From Pseudomonadota bacterium (lineage in GTDB: Bacteria > Pseudomonadota > Alphaproteobacteria > Rhizobiales > Xanthobacteraceae): a stretch of DNA of 64,000 bases. The notes beneath the pieces were generated by a model, which was not told the DNA's origin, ran no database searches, and was given only the letters and a program-made list of their open reading frames with translations. Positions 1-9,767 of this stretch are shown here, piece by piece. The stretch is taken from the NCBI GenBank assembly GCA_023435725.1, contig JAEYRD010000050.1, positions 27,610 to 91,609 on the forward strand, given 5' to 3'. Position 1 is the first letter of the stretch; every line of letters starts with the position of its first letter. The translations under genes were made by a program, and so were the position numbers.

Positions 1-92
1 TCTACACGGCGAACCCTCTGAGCGGTGATGGCGTCAGTATCGACGTCGAGTACATTCCATCGCAACTTCTGAGGCTTCGTGGCCAAGGTTGA
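1..92 (+). CDS. C-terminal end of an unidentified protein (partial)
   Basis: Frame 3 is open from the window edge and ends with TGA at 90-92, giving about 29 residues that end in LLRLRGQG. It is called as the tail of a gene that starts outside the window because a strong hairpin-plus-T-run terminator follows 30 bases later on the same strand. Too little is present to name the protein. Confidence 0.45.
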   Translation, partial: YTANPLSGDGVSIDVEYIPSQLLRLRGQG

Positions 93-122
93 CGGAACGT
101 GACCCAATTACTCGCGAGTGCC

Positions 123-154
123 GGGGTCCCGGGACTGAAGTCCGGGGCCCTTTT
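123..154 (+). terminator. Rho-independent terminator
   Basis: A GC-rich stem (GGGTCCCGGGACT against AGTCCGGGGCCC, one mismatch/bulge) is followed directly by TTTT. It sits 30 bases after the stop codon of the partial upstream gene and should end its transcript. Confidence 0.75.
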
Positions 155-452
155 GTTGGCTCTGCGATGGTCGGGTGAGCATGACGTCCCGATTATGAGA
201 ACGCGCTCCAGATGCGCAATCCGCCCTCCAACGTCGAACGCCGGCGCAAACGCGGAATTTCGTTTGGTTCACGACAGAACGACATCAGGACGCACGAATT
301 ATCCGTCCCATGGAAACATCCGCCGCCCGCGCATGATCGCCCTGCCTCCACCGCACTCCGCAAACATAGACTTTTGCCGACGCGGACGGCATCCTGACGC
401 CGAAACCAGCCAATAACAGAGCCTGCATAACACCAGGCGGGGGAAACTGATC
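155..452. other. Intergenic stretch, no gene seen
   Basis: About 300 bases between the terminator and the nitronate monooxygenase. The short open frames here have no family resemblance and no convincing ribosome binding site. The region presumably carries the promoter of the downstream gene, but no clear -35/-10 pair was picked out. Confidence 0.5.
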
Positions 453-1448
453 ATGTTGCAGACACGGTTCACGAAGCTCGTTGGCGTCCAACATCCGATC
501 GTCCAGGGCGGCATGCAGTGGGTTGGCCGCGCCGAGCTCGTTGCAGCCGTTGCCAATGCGGGCGCGCTCGGCTTCATCACGGCGCTGACCCAGCCGACGC
601 CGGAGGACCTGACCAAGGAGATCGCGCGCTGCCGCGACCTCACCGACAAGCCATTCGGTGTCAACCTCACCATCCTGCCCGCGATCAAGCCGCCGCCTTA
701 TGCCGAATATCGCGCCGCGATCATCGAGAGCGGCGTCACGGTGGTCGAGACCGCCGGCAACAAGCCGCAGGAACATGTCGACGAGTTCAAAAAGCACGGC
801 GTCAAGGTCGTGCACAAATGCACCAGCGTCCGCCACGCGCTCTCGGCCGAGCGCATGGGTGTCGACGCCATCTCGATCGACGGGTTCGAATGCGCCGGCC
901 ACCCCGGCGAGGACGACACGCCCGGCCTGATCCTGATCCCGGCCGCCGCCAACAAGATCAAGATCCCGATGATCGCCTCCGGCGGCTTTGCCGACGCGCG
1001 TGGCCTCGTGGCGGCGCTGGCGCTCGGCGCCGAGGGCATCAACATGGGCACCCGTTTCATGGCGACCAAGGAAAGCCCGATCCACCAGCTCATCAAGGAG
1101 AAGATCGTCGCCAATGACGAGCGCGAGACCGAGCTGATCTTCCGCACCATGCGCAACACCTCGCGTGTCGCCAAGAACGAGATCTCGACCAAGGTCGTCG
1201 CCATGGAGAAGGAAGGGGCGAAGTTCGAGGACATCCGCGAGCTCGTCGCGGGCGCCCGCGGCAAGATGGTCTACGCGACTGGCAATTCGGACGAAGGCAT
1301 CTGGTCGGCCGGCCAGGTGCAGGGCCTGATCCAGGATATCCCGAGCTGCGCCGAACTCGTCTCCCGCATCGTGCGCGAAGCCGAAGCGATCATCAGAAGC
1401 CGGCTCGAAGGCATGATCGTTCATCCTACCGCGCAAGCAGCGGAATGA
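453..1448 (+). CDS. Nitronate monooxygenase (NMO / 2-nitropropane dioxygenase family)
   Basis: This 331-residue FMN enzyme is predicted to oxidise alkyl nitronates, toxic nitro compounds, to carbonyl compounds and nitrite in the cytoplasm. The sequence shows the TIM-barrel NMO pattern: QGGMQWVG near the N-terminus, GFECAGHPGEDD in the middle, ASGGFADARG, and the phosphate-binding GINMGTRF. The length is normal for bacterial NMOs. The ATG at 453 is preceded by GGCGGGGG as a ribosome binding site. A quinone-oxidoreductase-like gene follows after 25 bases in the same direction, so the two are probably co-transcribed. The family also contains enoyl reductases and other FMN enzymes, so the substrate is inferred from family membership only. 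Confidence 0.85.
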   Translation: MLQTRFTKLVGVQHPIVQGGMQWVGRAELVAAVANAGALGFITALTQPTPEDLTKEIARCRDLTDKPFGVNLTILPAIKPPPYAEYRAAIIESGVTVVETAGNKPQEHVDEFKKHGVKVVHKCTSVRHALSAERMGVDAISIDGFECAGHPGEDDTPGLILIPAAANKIKIPMIASGGFADARGLVAALALGAEGINMGTRFMATKESPIHQLIKEKIVANDERETELIFRTMRNTSRVAKNEISTKVVAMEKEGAKFEDIRELVAGARGKMVYATGNSDEGIWSAGQVQGLIQDIPSCAELVSRIVREAEAIIRSRLEGMIVHPTAQAAE

Positions 1449-1473
1449 TCACTTCAAGAAGCGAGAGTAATTC

Positions 1474-2442
1474 ATGAAGGCTTATGTCTATGGCCCTGAC
1501 GGAGCTCGTATTTCCGACGTCGCTCAACCAAAGCCTAAAGGCACGCAGGTGCTGGTCCGCGTCCGCGCCTGCGGGCTGAATCGCGCTGACACCGGCATGC
1601 GCAAGGGCCATGCCCATGGCGCGGCGGGGGGCGTCGGCACCGTGCTCGGCATGGAATGGGCCGGCGAGGTCGCCGAGCTTGGACCGGATGCCAGGGGCGT
1701 GAAGATCGGCGACCGCATCATGGGCTCGGGCGGCGCGGCCTTCGCCGAATACACGCTCGCCGACCACGGCCGGCTATTCAGCGCACCCTCGAACATGAAT
1801 TTCGAGGAGGCCGCCACCCTGCCCGTCGCGCTCGCGACCATGCACAACGCCGTCGTCACGGTCGGCGGCGTGCAGCCCGGGCAAGCCGTGTTGATCCAGG
1901 GCGCGAGCTCCGGTGTCGGCCTGATGGCGATGCAGATCGCCAAGCTCAAGGGCGCAAAGCTCGTGATCGGCTCGTCGACCGATCCCTATCGCCGTGGCCG
2001 GCTGAAGGAGTACGGCGCCGACCTCGCGGTCGATTCCTCCGATCCCAAATGGGTCGACGAGGTGCTGAAGGCGACCGGCGGCGAAGGCGTCGACCTTATC
2101 GTCGACCAGGTCTCGGGCAAGGTCGCCAGCCAGAACCTTGCCGCGACGAAGATCAAGGGCCGCATCGTCAATGTCGGCCGGCTCGGCGGCACCCATGCCG
2201 ATTTCAACTTCGACCTGCACGCTGCACGCCGCATCGACTACGTCGGCGTCACCTTCCGCACCCGCACCATCGAGGAGGTCCGCGAGATCTTCGACGAAGT
2301 CCGCAAGGACATCTGGGGCGCGGTGGAATCGCGCAAGCTGCAGCTGCCGATCGACAAGGTGTACACGTTCGACGAGATCGACAAGGCGTTCGAGCACATG
2401 GAGGCGAACAAGCACCTCGGCAAGATCGTCGTGAGACTGTGA
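1474..2442 (+). CDS. MDR-family NADPH:quinone oxidoreductase / alcohol dehydrogenase-like
   Basis: This 322-residue medium-chain dehydrogenase/reductase has the GroES-like N-terminal fold (GLNRADTGMRKG, then GMEWAGEV) and a Rossmann domain whose nucleotide motif reads GASSGVG around residue 144. The catalytic-zinc Cys/His set is absent, which points to the zinc-free quinone oxidoreductase branch (QorA/zeta-crystallin-like), using NADPH to reduce quinones or unsaturated carbonyls. The length is typical. It lies 25 bases after the nitronate monooxygenase and may handle its reactive products or share its stress signal, which is inference. A large palindromic repeat follows the stop codon. Confidence 0.8.
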   Translation: MKAYVYGPDGARISDVAQPKPKGTQVLVRVRACGLNRADTGMRKGHAHGAAGGVGTVLGMEWAGEVAELGPDARGVKIGDRIMGSGGAAFAEYTLADHGRLFSAPSNMNFEEAATLPVALATMHNAVVTVGGVQPGQAVLIQGASSGVGLMAMQIAKLKGAKLVIGSSTDPYRRGRLKEYGADLAVDSSDPKWVDEVLKATGGEGVDLIVDQVSGKVASQNLAATKIKGRIVNVGRLGGTHADFNFDLHAARRIDYVGVTFRTRTIEEVREIFDEVRKDIWGAVESRKLQLPIDKVYTFDEIDKAFEHMEANKHLGKIVVRL

Positions 2443-2445
2443 TCC

Positions 2446-2495
2446 ATGGCCGGGCAAAAGTGCGAAGCGCGTCTTCGCCCAAATGTCCCGGCCAT
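2446..2495. repeat. Nested palindrome (REP-like)
   Basis: The outer arms ATGGCCGGG (2446-2454) and CCCGGCCAT (2487-2495) pair perfectly, and an inner stem GCGAAG/CTTCGC (2462-2467/2473-2478) sits inside. There is no T-run. It starts four bases after the stop codon of the oxidoreductase, so it may protect or end that transcript, but the form matches dispersed palindromic elements familiar from Bradyrhizobium. Confidence 0.6.
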
Positions 2496-2523
2496 CCACG
2501 CCCTGGCGGCCTGGCACGAACAA

Positions 2524-2554
2524 CGTCATGCCTGGGACAAGCCCGGGCACGACG
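2524..2554. repeat. Dispersed palindrome
   Basis: Arms CGTCATGCCTGGG and CCCGGGCACGACG (11 of 13 pairs) flank the loop ACAAG. Copies of this CGTCATGCCCGGGACAAG-type palindrome are, from general knowledge, very common between Bradyrhizobium genes. Confidence 0.6.
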
Positions 2555-2647
2555 GTGAGGGCGCCAACACCGCTCCTGCAACTCACTAGCGACTACACAT
2601 GTGGACTGTCGCTTGATGTTCAGCCGTGGACTGCTAAATCCCCGGCC

Positions 2648-4039
2648 ATGACCTCTCAGCACAGCAAGACATCGGTCGCAGCGATCTCGATCTTCGCCAG
2701 CGGCGGCATGGCGGCGGCCAAATTCGTGGTCGGCATCGCGATCGGCTCGCTCGCGCTGATCTCCGAAGCCCTGCACTCCTCGATCGACCTGATCGCGACC
2801 ATCATCACCTGGGCGGTGGTGCGGGTGTCCGACAAGCCGGCGGACGACGAGCACCATTACGGCCACGGCAAGCTTGAGAGCATCTCCGCGCTCGGCGTCA
2901 CCGCCCTGCTCTATGTGCTCGCCGGCGGCATCCTGGTCGAGGCCTATAGCCGGCTGCGCGAGGGAACCACGCCGCCGACGATCTCGGCCGTGCCATTCAT
3001 CGTGCTGGTGATCGACATCGTCGTCAATCTCTGGCGGGCCCGCGCCCTGCACCGTGCCGCGCGGGAAACGCGGAGCCAGGCACTCGCCGCCGATGCGCTG
3101 CATTTCGCCTCCGACGTCATGGGCTCCTTCGCCGTGATCGTGGGCCTGATCCTCGCCGCCCTCGGCTTCTGGTGGGGCGACGCGGCAGCCGCCGCCGCAG
3201 TCGCCGTGATGATTGCCCTGCTCGGACTGCGCATGGCCGGCTCGACCGTGCAGACGCTGGTCGACCGCGCCCCGGAAGGTGCGCAGGAAAAGGCCACGGC
3301 CGCGATCCGCAGCGTCCCCGGCGTGATCGACGTCGAGCGCCTGCGCGTGCGCATGGTCGGGGCGACCACGTTCATCGACACCATCGCCAATGTACCGCGG
3401 ACCTATCCGATCGACCGCGTCGAGGACATCAAGCGCAACGCGCAGGCGGCCGTAAGCAAGGCCTTCGGCGATGCCGATCTCAGCTTCACCGCCGTCCCTG
3501 TCGCCCGCGACAACGAGACCGTGCGCGACCGCATCATGGTGATCGCCCGCAATTCGGGCCTCGCCATCCACCACGTCACGGTGCACGACTTAGGCACGGT
3601 ACAGAACTTGGGCGCCAAGCTGATCGTCAGCATCGACCTCGAGGTCGACGCCAACATGCAGCTCGACGCCGCCCACGAGGTCGCCAACACGCTGGAGCGC
3701 AACATTCAGGAGGAGTTCGGCGAGGACGTCGAGGTGGACGTCCATATCGAGCCCCTGGAGCCGGAACTGCCGTTCGGGGTCGATGCCGCGCCGGAACGGG
3801 TGCAGGCCATCGCCGCCGCCCTCACCGGCTATGCCGCCGGCAGCGAGATCCACGACATCCACAATGTCCGCGTCCGCAACACCGACGCCGGCGAGATCGT
3901 CAACTTCCACTGCCGCGCCGCGCCGTCGATGAGCGTGATCAAGGTGCACGAGCATGTCGACGCGATCGAGCGCGCGCTGCGTCGCGCCTACCCGAGCGTG
4001 AAGCGCGTCATCAGCCATGCCGAACCACCGCGCGCGTGA
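2648..4039 (+). CDS. Cation diffusion facilitator with long C-terminal region
   Basis: This inner-membrane divalent metal (Zn/Co/Fe/Mn-type) proton antiporter has 463 residues. The transport domain occupies roughly residues 8-205 and carries the two metal-binding HxxxD pairs H43/D47 (ALHSSIDL) and H152/D156 (ALHFASDV), plus the loop motif HHYGHGKLE. Most CDF proteins are near 300 residues. Here about 250 residues follow the membrane part and read as three successive cytoplasmic-domain-like units: SVPGVIDVERLRVR, then GLAIHHVTVHDLG, then GSEIHDIHNVRVRN. The ATG at 2648 was chosen because CDF similarity starts there. An upstream in-frame start would add 55 residues of repeat-derived sequence. 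The exact metal cannot be read from the sequence. Confidence 0.85.
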   Translation: MTSQHSKTSVAAISIFASGGMAAAKFVVGIAIGSLALISEALHSSIDLIATIITWAVVRVSDKPADDEHHYGHGKLESISALGVTALLYVLAGGILVEAYSRLREGTTPPTISAVPFIVLVIDIVVNLWRARALHRAARETRSQALAADALHFASDVMGSFAVIVGLILAALGFWWGDAAAAAAVAVMIALLGLRMAGSTVQTLVDRAPEGAQEKATAAIRSVPGVIDVERLRVRMVGATTFIDTIANVPRTYPIDRVEDIKRNAQAAVSKAFGDADLSFTAVPVARDNETVRDRIMVIARNSGLAIHHVTVHDLGTVQNLGAKLIVSIDLEVDANMQLDAAHEVANTLERNIQEEFGEDVEVDVHIEPLEPELPFGVDAAPERVQAIAAALTGYAAGSEIHDIHNVRVRNTDAGEIVNFHCRAAPSMSVIKVHEHVDAIERALRRAYPSVKRVISHAEPPRA

Positions 4040-4145
4040 CGCAGAGGGTGCGAGGAGTCACCCGTTCTCGGTTCGGACTCATCGCGCAGGTCGATTTGCG
4101 GACGCACGAGACGCAAACTCTCCATTGGATAAGATTTATTTCGCG

Positions 4146-4160
4146 TTAACCTTTCGTTGA
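4146..4160 (+). promoter_or_regulatory. CtrA-like box upstream of the histidine kinase
   Basis: TTAACCTTTCGTTGA matches seven of eight positions of the CtrA consensus TTAA-N7-TTAA. It lies 105 bases before the kinase start codon. This is a weak single-site call, made mainly because the kinase is of the PleC/DivJ type that works in the CtrA circuit. Confidence 0.3.
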
Positions 4161-4264
4161 CTCTCGACAGCCCGGGAAAACTGGATTCAAATCGCTGTGA
4201 TTCGAAAGCGACGTGGGGCTGCTTTCGAATTGAGTTGCAGCAGGATTTCCAGGGGGCAGAAGGC

Positions 4265-6595
4265 ATGGCGCGCGCAGACGCAGCGAACGCGTGTGCCCAA
4301 TCCGATTCGATCAAGGGATTGGCGCAATCGATCGCGAAACCTGCCTATCATCGGCTCCTGATCGCGGAGCCGGCGCTGCGCCGTGCCGTGCCGACGCTCA
4401 TCATCGCCTTCCTCATCACGATTTGCCTCGGCGCGTTCGTCCAGGTCGTCGACCAGACGCGCCAGAAGCGGCTGGTGATCCAGCACGACCTCTCGGCTCT
4501 CGCCGACCTGCTCGCCGAGCGCATCGACCGCCTCGCTTCATCGCGCCTTGAGCGGCAGAAGAATATCGAGCACCTGCCGACGCTGCTGCCCGACCTGATT
4601 CCCTCCTGGGGCACGGCCACGGGCCGCCACGTCATCGTCACCTCGGCCGGTGTCGACCGCCGCATCCTCGCCCGCATTCCGATCGACAGCGATCCGGCCG
4701 GCAACGACCGCCTGCTCGATGCGATCACGACCGCTCAATTGATCGCGGCACCGCCACGGGACAACAGCATCTCCGACATGACGCTGCCGAGCGGCAACGC
4801 CGCGATGGCAACCTCGCGGCAGGTCAAGTCGATGCCTGGCTTCGTCACCGTGATCCAGGAGCGCAACGAGCCGATCTGGGGCTCGGACGCCGCGCTATCG
4901 GTGACGCTGTCGGCCACGACAGGCTTCGTCGTCCTGATTCTGGGCTTCGCCTTCCACTGGCAGTCGACCCGGGCCCGCGAGGGTGATCTCATCAACGACG
5001 CCGTGCGTGGCAGGATCGACACCGCACTCAACCGCGGCCGCTGCGGGCTGTGGGACTGGGACCTGTCGCGCGGCAGGATCTTCTGGTCACAATCGATGTT
5101 CTCGATGCTCGGCCTCGACGGCCGCAACGAGCTTCTCACCTTCGGCGAGGTCAATGCCCTGGTGAAATCCGACGACATCGACCTGTTCGAGATCGCCGAC
5201 CAGCTCATCTCCGAGAAGATCGACCACATCGACCAGACCTTCCGCATGCAGCATGTCGACGGCCATTGGATCTGGCTGCGCGTCCGCTGTGAAAAGACGC
5301 GCGGTGCGACCGATTCCAGCGTGCACCTGATCGGAATCGCGGTCGACATCACCGAGCAGAAGAGTCTCGCCCAGAAGACCGTCGAAGCCGATCTGCGCCT
5401 GCGCGACGCGATCGAGACCATTCCAGAGGCCTTCGTGCTGTGGGACGCGAGCGACCGCCTCGTGCTCTGTAACTCGCACTTCCAGCGCCTGCACAAGCTG
5501 CCCGACAGCGCCGTCATCCCCGGCACCTCCTACGAGACGGTGCTCGAGGTCGGACGCATGCCGGAGGTGCGCACCCGCCACAACGAGACCGCCAGCCAGG
5601 GCCCGGGCGCGCGCACCTTCGAGGCGCAGCTCGACGACGGCAGCTGGCTGCACATCAGCGAGCGCCGTACCAAGGACGGCGGCTACGTCTCGGTCGGCAC
5701 CAACATCACCCGCATCAAGGAGCACGAGCAGAAGCTGGTCGACAACGACCTGCGCCTGCGCGCCACCGTCATCGATCTGAAGCGCTCACAGGCGGCGCTG
5801 GAGTGCCAGACCATCGAGCTCGCCGATCTCGCCGAGAAGTATCAGCGCGAGAAAACCCGCGCCGAGGAAGCCAACCAGACCAAGTCGAAGTTCCTCGCCA
5901 ATATGAGCCACGAACTGCGCACGCCGCTCAACGCGATCATCGGCTTTTCCGAGATCATGGGCTCGGGCATGTTCGGCGAGCTCGGCTCGGAAAAGTACCA
6001 GGAATACTGCCAGGACATCCTGACCAGCGGCCACTATCTGCTCGAGGTCATCAACGACATCCTCGACATGTCCAAGATCGAGGCTGGCCGCATGAAGCTC
6101 GATATGGAAGAGCTCGATTTGGCGCAAACGCTGGCGGAATCCCTGCGGGTCGTCAGCGGCCGGGCTCAGGACAAGGACCTGACGCTCGACGCCGATATCG
6201 CAAAATCCATCTCGGTCGTTGCCGACCGCCGCGCCACCAAGCAGATCATCGTCAACCTGCTCTCCAACGCGGTGAAGTTCACCCCCGACGGCGGACGCGT
6301 CGTGGTCCGCAGCCGGCAGCTCGACGACAGGGTCGTGCTGATGATCGCCGACACGGGCATCGGTATCGCGCAACATTCGCTGGCGCGGCTCGGCCGCCCA
6401 TTCGAGCAGGTCGAGAGCCAGCTCACCAAGACCTATCACGGCTCCGGCCTTGGGCTCGCGATCGCGCGCTCGCTGGCACAGCTTCACGGCGGCTCGATGC
6501 GGCTGCGCTCCAAGATCGACGTGGGCACGGTCGTCCGCGTGACCCTGCCGCGTGATGCGGTCAAGGCGGCGGCCAGGATATCGGCTGCGGCTTGA
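4265..6595 (+). CDS. PAS-containing sensor histidine kinase, PleC/DivJ-like
   Basis: This membrane histidine kinase has 776 residues. It has a transmembrane segment near residues 36-58, an extracytoplasmic sensor part, a second segment near residues 210-236, then two PAS regions (WDWDLSRGRIFWS with a PAC-like end at VDITEQK, then LRDAIETIPEAFVLWD). A coiled linker follows, and a HisKA domain with the phosphoacceptor H549 in NMSHELRTPLNAIIGFSEIM. The ATPase domain has NLLSNAVKFT, DTGIGI and GSGLGLAI. The stretch MFGELGSEKYQEYCQDI after the H-box is characteristic of PleC/DivJ-type cell-cycle kinases. The ATG at 4265 has CAGGGGG upstream. No response regulator is adjacent, as usual for this group. 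It converges on the LysR gene with 3 bases between stops. Confidence 0.82.
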   Translation: MARADAANACAQSDSIKGLAQSIAKPAYHRLLIAEPALRRAVPTLIIAFLITICLGAFVQVVDQTRQKRLVIQHDLSALADLLAERIDRLASSRLERQKNIEHLPTLLPDLIPSWGTATGRHVIVTSAGVDRRILARIPIDSDPAGNDRLLDAITTAQLIAAPPRDNSISDMTLPSGNAAMATSRQVKSMPGFVTVIQERNEPIWGSDAALSVTLSATTGFVVLILGFAFHWQSTRAREGDLINDAVRGRIDTALNRGRCGLWDWDLSRGRIFWSQSMFSMLGLDGRNELLTFGEVNALVKSDDIDLFEIADQLISEKIDHIDQTFRMQHVDGHWIWLRVRCEKTRGATDSSVHLIGIAVDITEQKSLAQKTVEADLRLRDAIETIPEAFVLWDASDRLVLCNSHFQRLHKLPDSAVIPGTSYETVLEVGRMPEVRTRHNETASQGPGARTFEAQLDDGSWLHISERRTKDGGYVSVGTNITRIKEHEQKLVDNDLRLRATVIDLKRSQAALECQTIELADLAEKYQREKTRAEEANQTKSKFLANMSHELRTPLNAIIGFSEIMGSGMFGELGSEKYQEYCQDILTSGHYLLEVINDILDMSKIEAGRMKLDMEELDLAQTLAESLRVVSGRAQDKDLTLDADIAKSISVVADRRATKQIIVNLLSNAVKFTPDGGRVVVRSRQLDDRVVLMIADTGIGIAQHSLARLGRPFEQVESQLTKTYHGSGLGLAIARSLAQLHGGSMRLRSKIDVGTVVRVTLPRDAVKAAARISAAA

Positions 6596-6598
6596 ACC

Positions 6599-7492
6599 CT
6601 ATGATTGCAGCGACGGCGCGACCTCACGCGCGACATTGACCAGCGCCGCGATCAGCGGCGTCATCGGATCACGCTGCGGGATCACCATGCCGATGCTGTA
6701 ATTGACGTCGGGATCGGTGATGGGAATCGAACGCACCGTATCGGAAAGACCGAGCGTCTCGGCGAGCTTGGCCGGCATCACGCTCGCCCAGCGCCCCGTC
6801 TTCACATGCGTGAACAGCACGAGCAGCGAGTTCGAGGTCAGCGTCGGCGTCGCCTCCGCGCCGACTGACCGTAGCGCGCGATCGATGATGCGGCGGTTCT
6901 GCATGTCGGGCGTCAGAAGGCACAGCGGCACCTGCCCGACCTCCTGCCATGTCACCGTCGCGCGGTCGCCGAACATTCCGTCGGGCGCGGTCAGCAGGCG
7001 ATAGCTCTCGTTGTAGAGCGGAATGGTGCGCACCTTGCCGATCGGCTCGTTCTCGATATAGGTCAGCCCCGCATCGACCTCGAGATTTTCGAGGAGCCCC
7101 AGCACCTCGGAGGAGGTGGTGGACTGAATGCGGAAGCGCACCTCGGGATGTTTTGCGCGGAACGGCGTCGTCAGCGCGGCAACCATGCCGAGCACGGTCG
7201 GGATCGCCGCAATGCGGATCTCGCCCGAGAGCTTGTCTTTCAGAGAGTTGATTTCCTGGCGCATCGCGCGGGCATCGCCCACGATGCGACGCGCCCAGTC
7301 CAGCGCCCGCTCGCCCTCGGGGGTGAAGCCCTGGAAGCGGGAGCCGCGCTGAACCAGCATCACGCCGAGGACCTCCTCGAGCTGCTTCAGCCCGGTCGAC
7401 ATCGTCGGTTGCGTCACGCCGCAAGCCTCGGCCGCGCGTCCGAAATGCCGCTCCTTCGCCAGCGCCAGCAGCAGTTCAAGCTTGTCGATCAA
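6599..7492 (-). CDS. fdsR: LysR-type regulator divergent from the formate dehydrogenase operon
   Basis: This 297-residue LysR regulator has an N-terminal winged helix (ALAKERHFGRAAEACGVTQP, then TGLKQLEEVLG) and a two-lobed effector domain from about residue 90. It is transcribed away from fdsGBACD across a 223-base gap with inverted repeats. In Cupriavidus necator a LysR protein, FdsR, sits at the same place and controls fdsGBACD in response to formate, so the symbol is assigned by position and family rather than by direct proof. The likely role is formate-responsive control of the operon together with autoregulation. Confidence 0.78.
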   Translation of the reverse strand: MIDKLELLLALAKERHFGRAAEACGVTQPTMSTGLKQLEEVLGVMLVQRGSRFQGFTPEGERALDWARRIVGDARAMRQEINSLKDKLSGEIRIAAIPTVLGMVAALTTPFRAKHPEVRFRIQSTTSSEVLGLLENLEVDAGLTYIENEPIGKVRTIPLYNESYRLLTAPDGMFGDRATVTWQEVGQVPLCLLTPDMQNRRIIDRALRSVGAEATPTLTSNSLLVLFTHVKTGRWASVMPAKLAETLGLSDTVRSIPITDPDVNYSIGMVIPQRDPMTPLIAALVNVAREVAPSLQS

Positions 7493-7581
7493 CCGGCAGC
7501 CCCCTCGGATTCCGTGGTGGCATGCAAGCTAGCACGCCCCACCCCTGCCAACACGCAAAAACGGTTCGAAGGAATAGTGTT

Positions 7582-7636
7582 GATTGCGATTTCGTATCGA
7601 CCGATCGAGTTCGCCAATCGATCGGAATTCGCAATC
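7582..7636. promoter_or_regulatory. Inverted repeats in the fdsR-fdsG divergent promoter
   Basis: Two interlocked dyads lie between the divergent genes. The outer arms GATTGCGATTTCG (7582-7594) and GGAATTCGCAATC (7624-7636) match at 11 of 13 positions. The inner perfect arms are CCGATCGA (7601-7608) and TCGATCGG (7618-7625). LysR regulators bind such dyads between divergent genes, so this is the best candidate FdsR operator. Confidence 0.5.
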
Positions 7637-7715
7637 GCAGCATGAGACAGCTTTATTGATCTTCGAACGATTCCAAATAGTTTGCTCGAAGGGACGCTCT
7701 GGTTGAGAACGAAAA

Positions 7716-8200
7716 ATGACAGCGGTTTACGAGCCGATTTACGAGCCTTGGGACGAGACGCGCGGCGCCGAAATCATCGCCGAACACGCCAAGCAAGAAG
7801 GTGCAACGCTCGTCATCCTGCACGCCCTTCAAGAGGCATTCGGATATGTGCCGGAGGCGGCCGTTCCGATGGTGGCGCAGGCGCTGAACCTGTCGCGCGC
7901 CGAAGTCCATGGCGTGTTCACGTTCTACCATGATTTCAGGCACAAGCCTGCCGGCCGCCACGTGCTGAAGCTGTGCCGTGCCGAGGCTTGTCAGGCTGCG
8001 GGCGGCGATGCGCTGGCTGCGCGCGCGGAGGCAAGGCTTGGCGTATCGCTCGGCAACACCACCGCAGATGATCGCGTCACACTGGAGCCAATCTACTGCC
8101 TCGGGCTGTGCGCGACCGCGCCGTCTGCGATGCTCGATGGTCGCCTCATCGGTCGGCTCGACGAGAAGCGCCTCGATGCACTGGTTGCGGAGGCACAGCG

Positions 8201-8204
<4 letters not shown>
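7716..8204 (+). CDS. fdsG: NAD-dependent formate dehydrogenase gamma subunit
   Basis: This 162-residue subunit resembles NuoE and carries a thioredoxin-fold [2Fe-2S] cluster that passes electrons between the formate-oxidising and NAD-reducing parts of the soluble enzyme. The cluster ligands are visible as the pairs CRAEAC and CLGLC. The N-terminal helical domain (ILHALQEAFGYVPEAAV, then GVFTFYHDF) is standard. The next gene starts inside its stop codon (ATGA), implying translational coupling. It is the first gene of a complete fdsGBACD operon transcribed from the gap shared with the LysR gene. Confidence 0.92.
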
Positions 8205-9757
<1,553 letters not shown>

Positions 9758-9767
9758 GAGAACGAAA

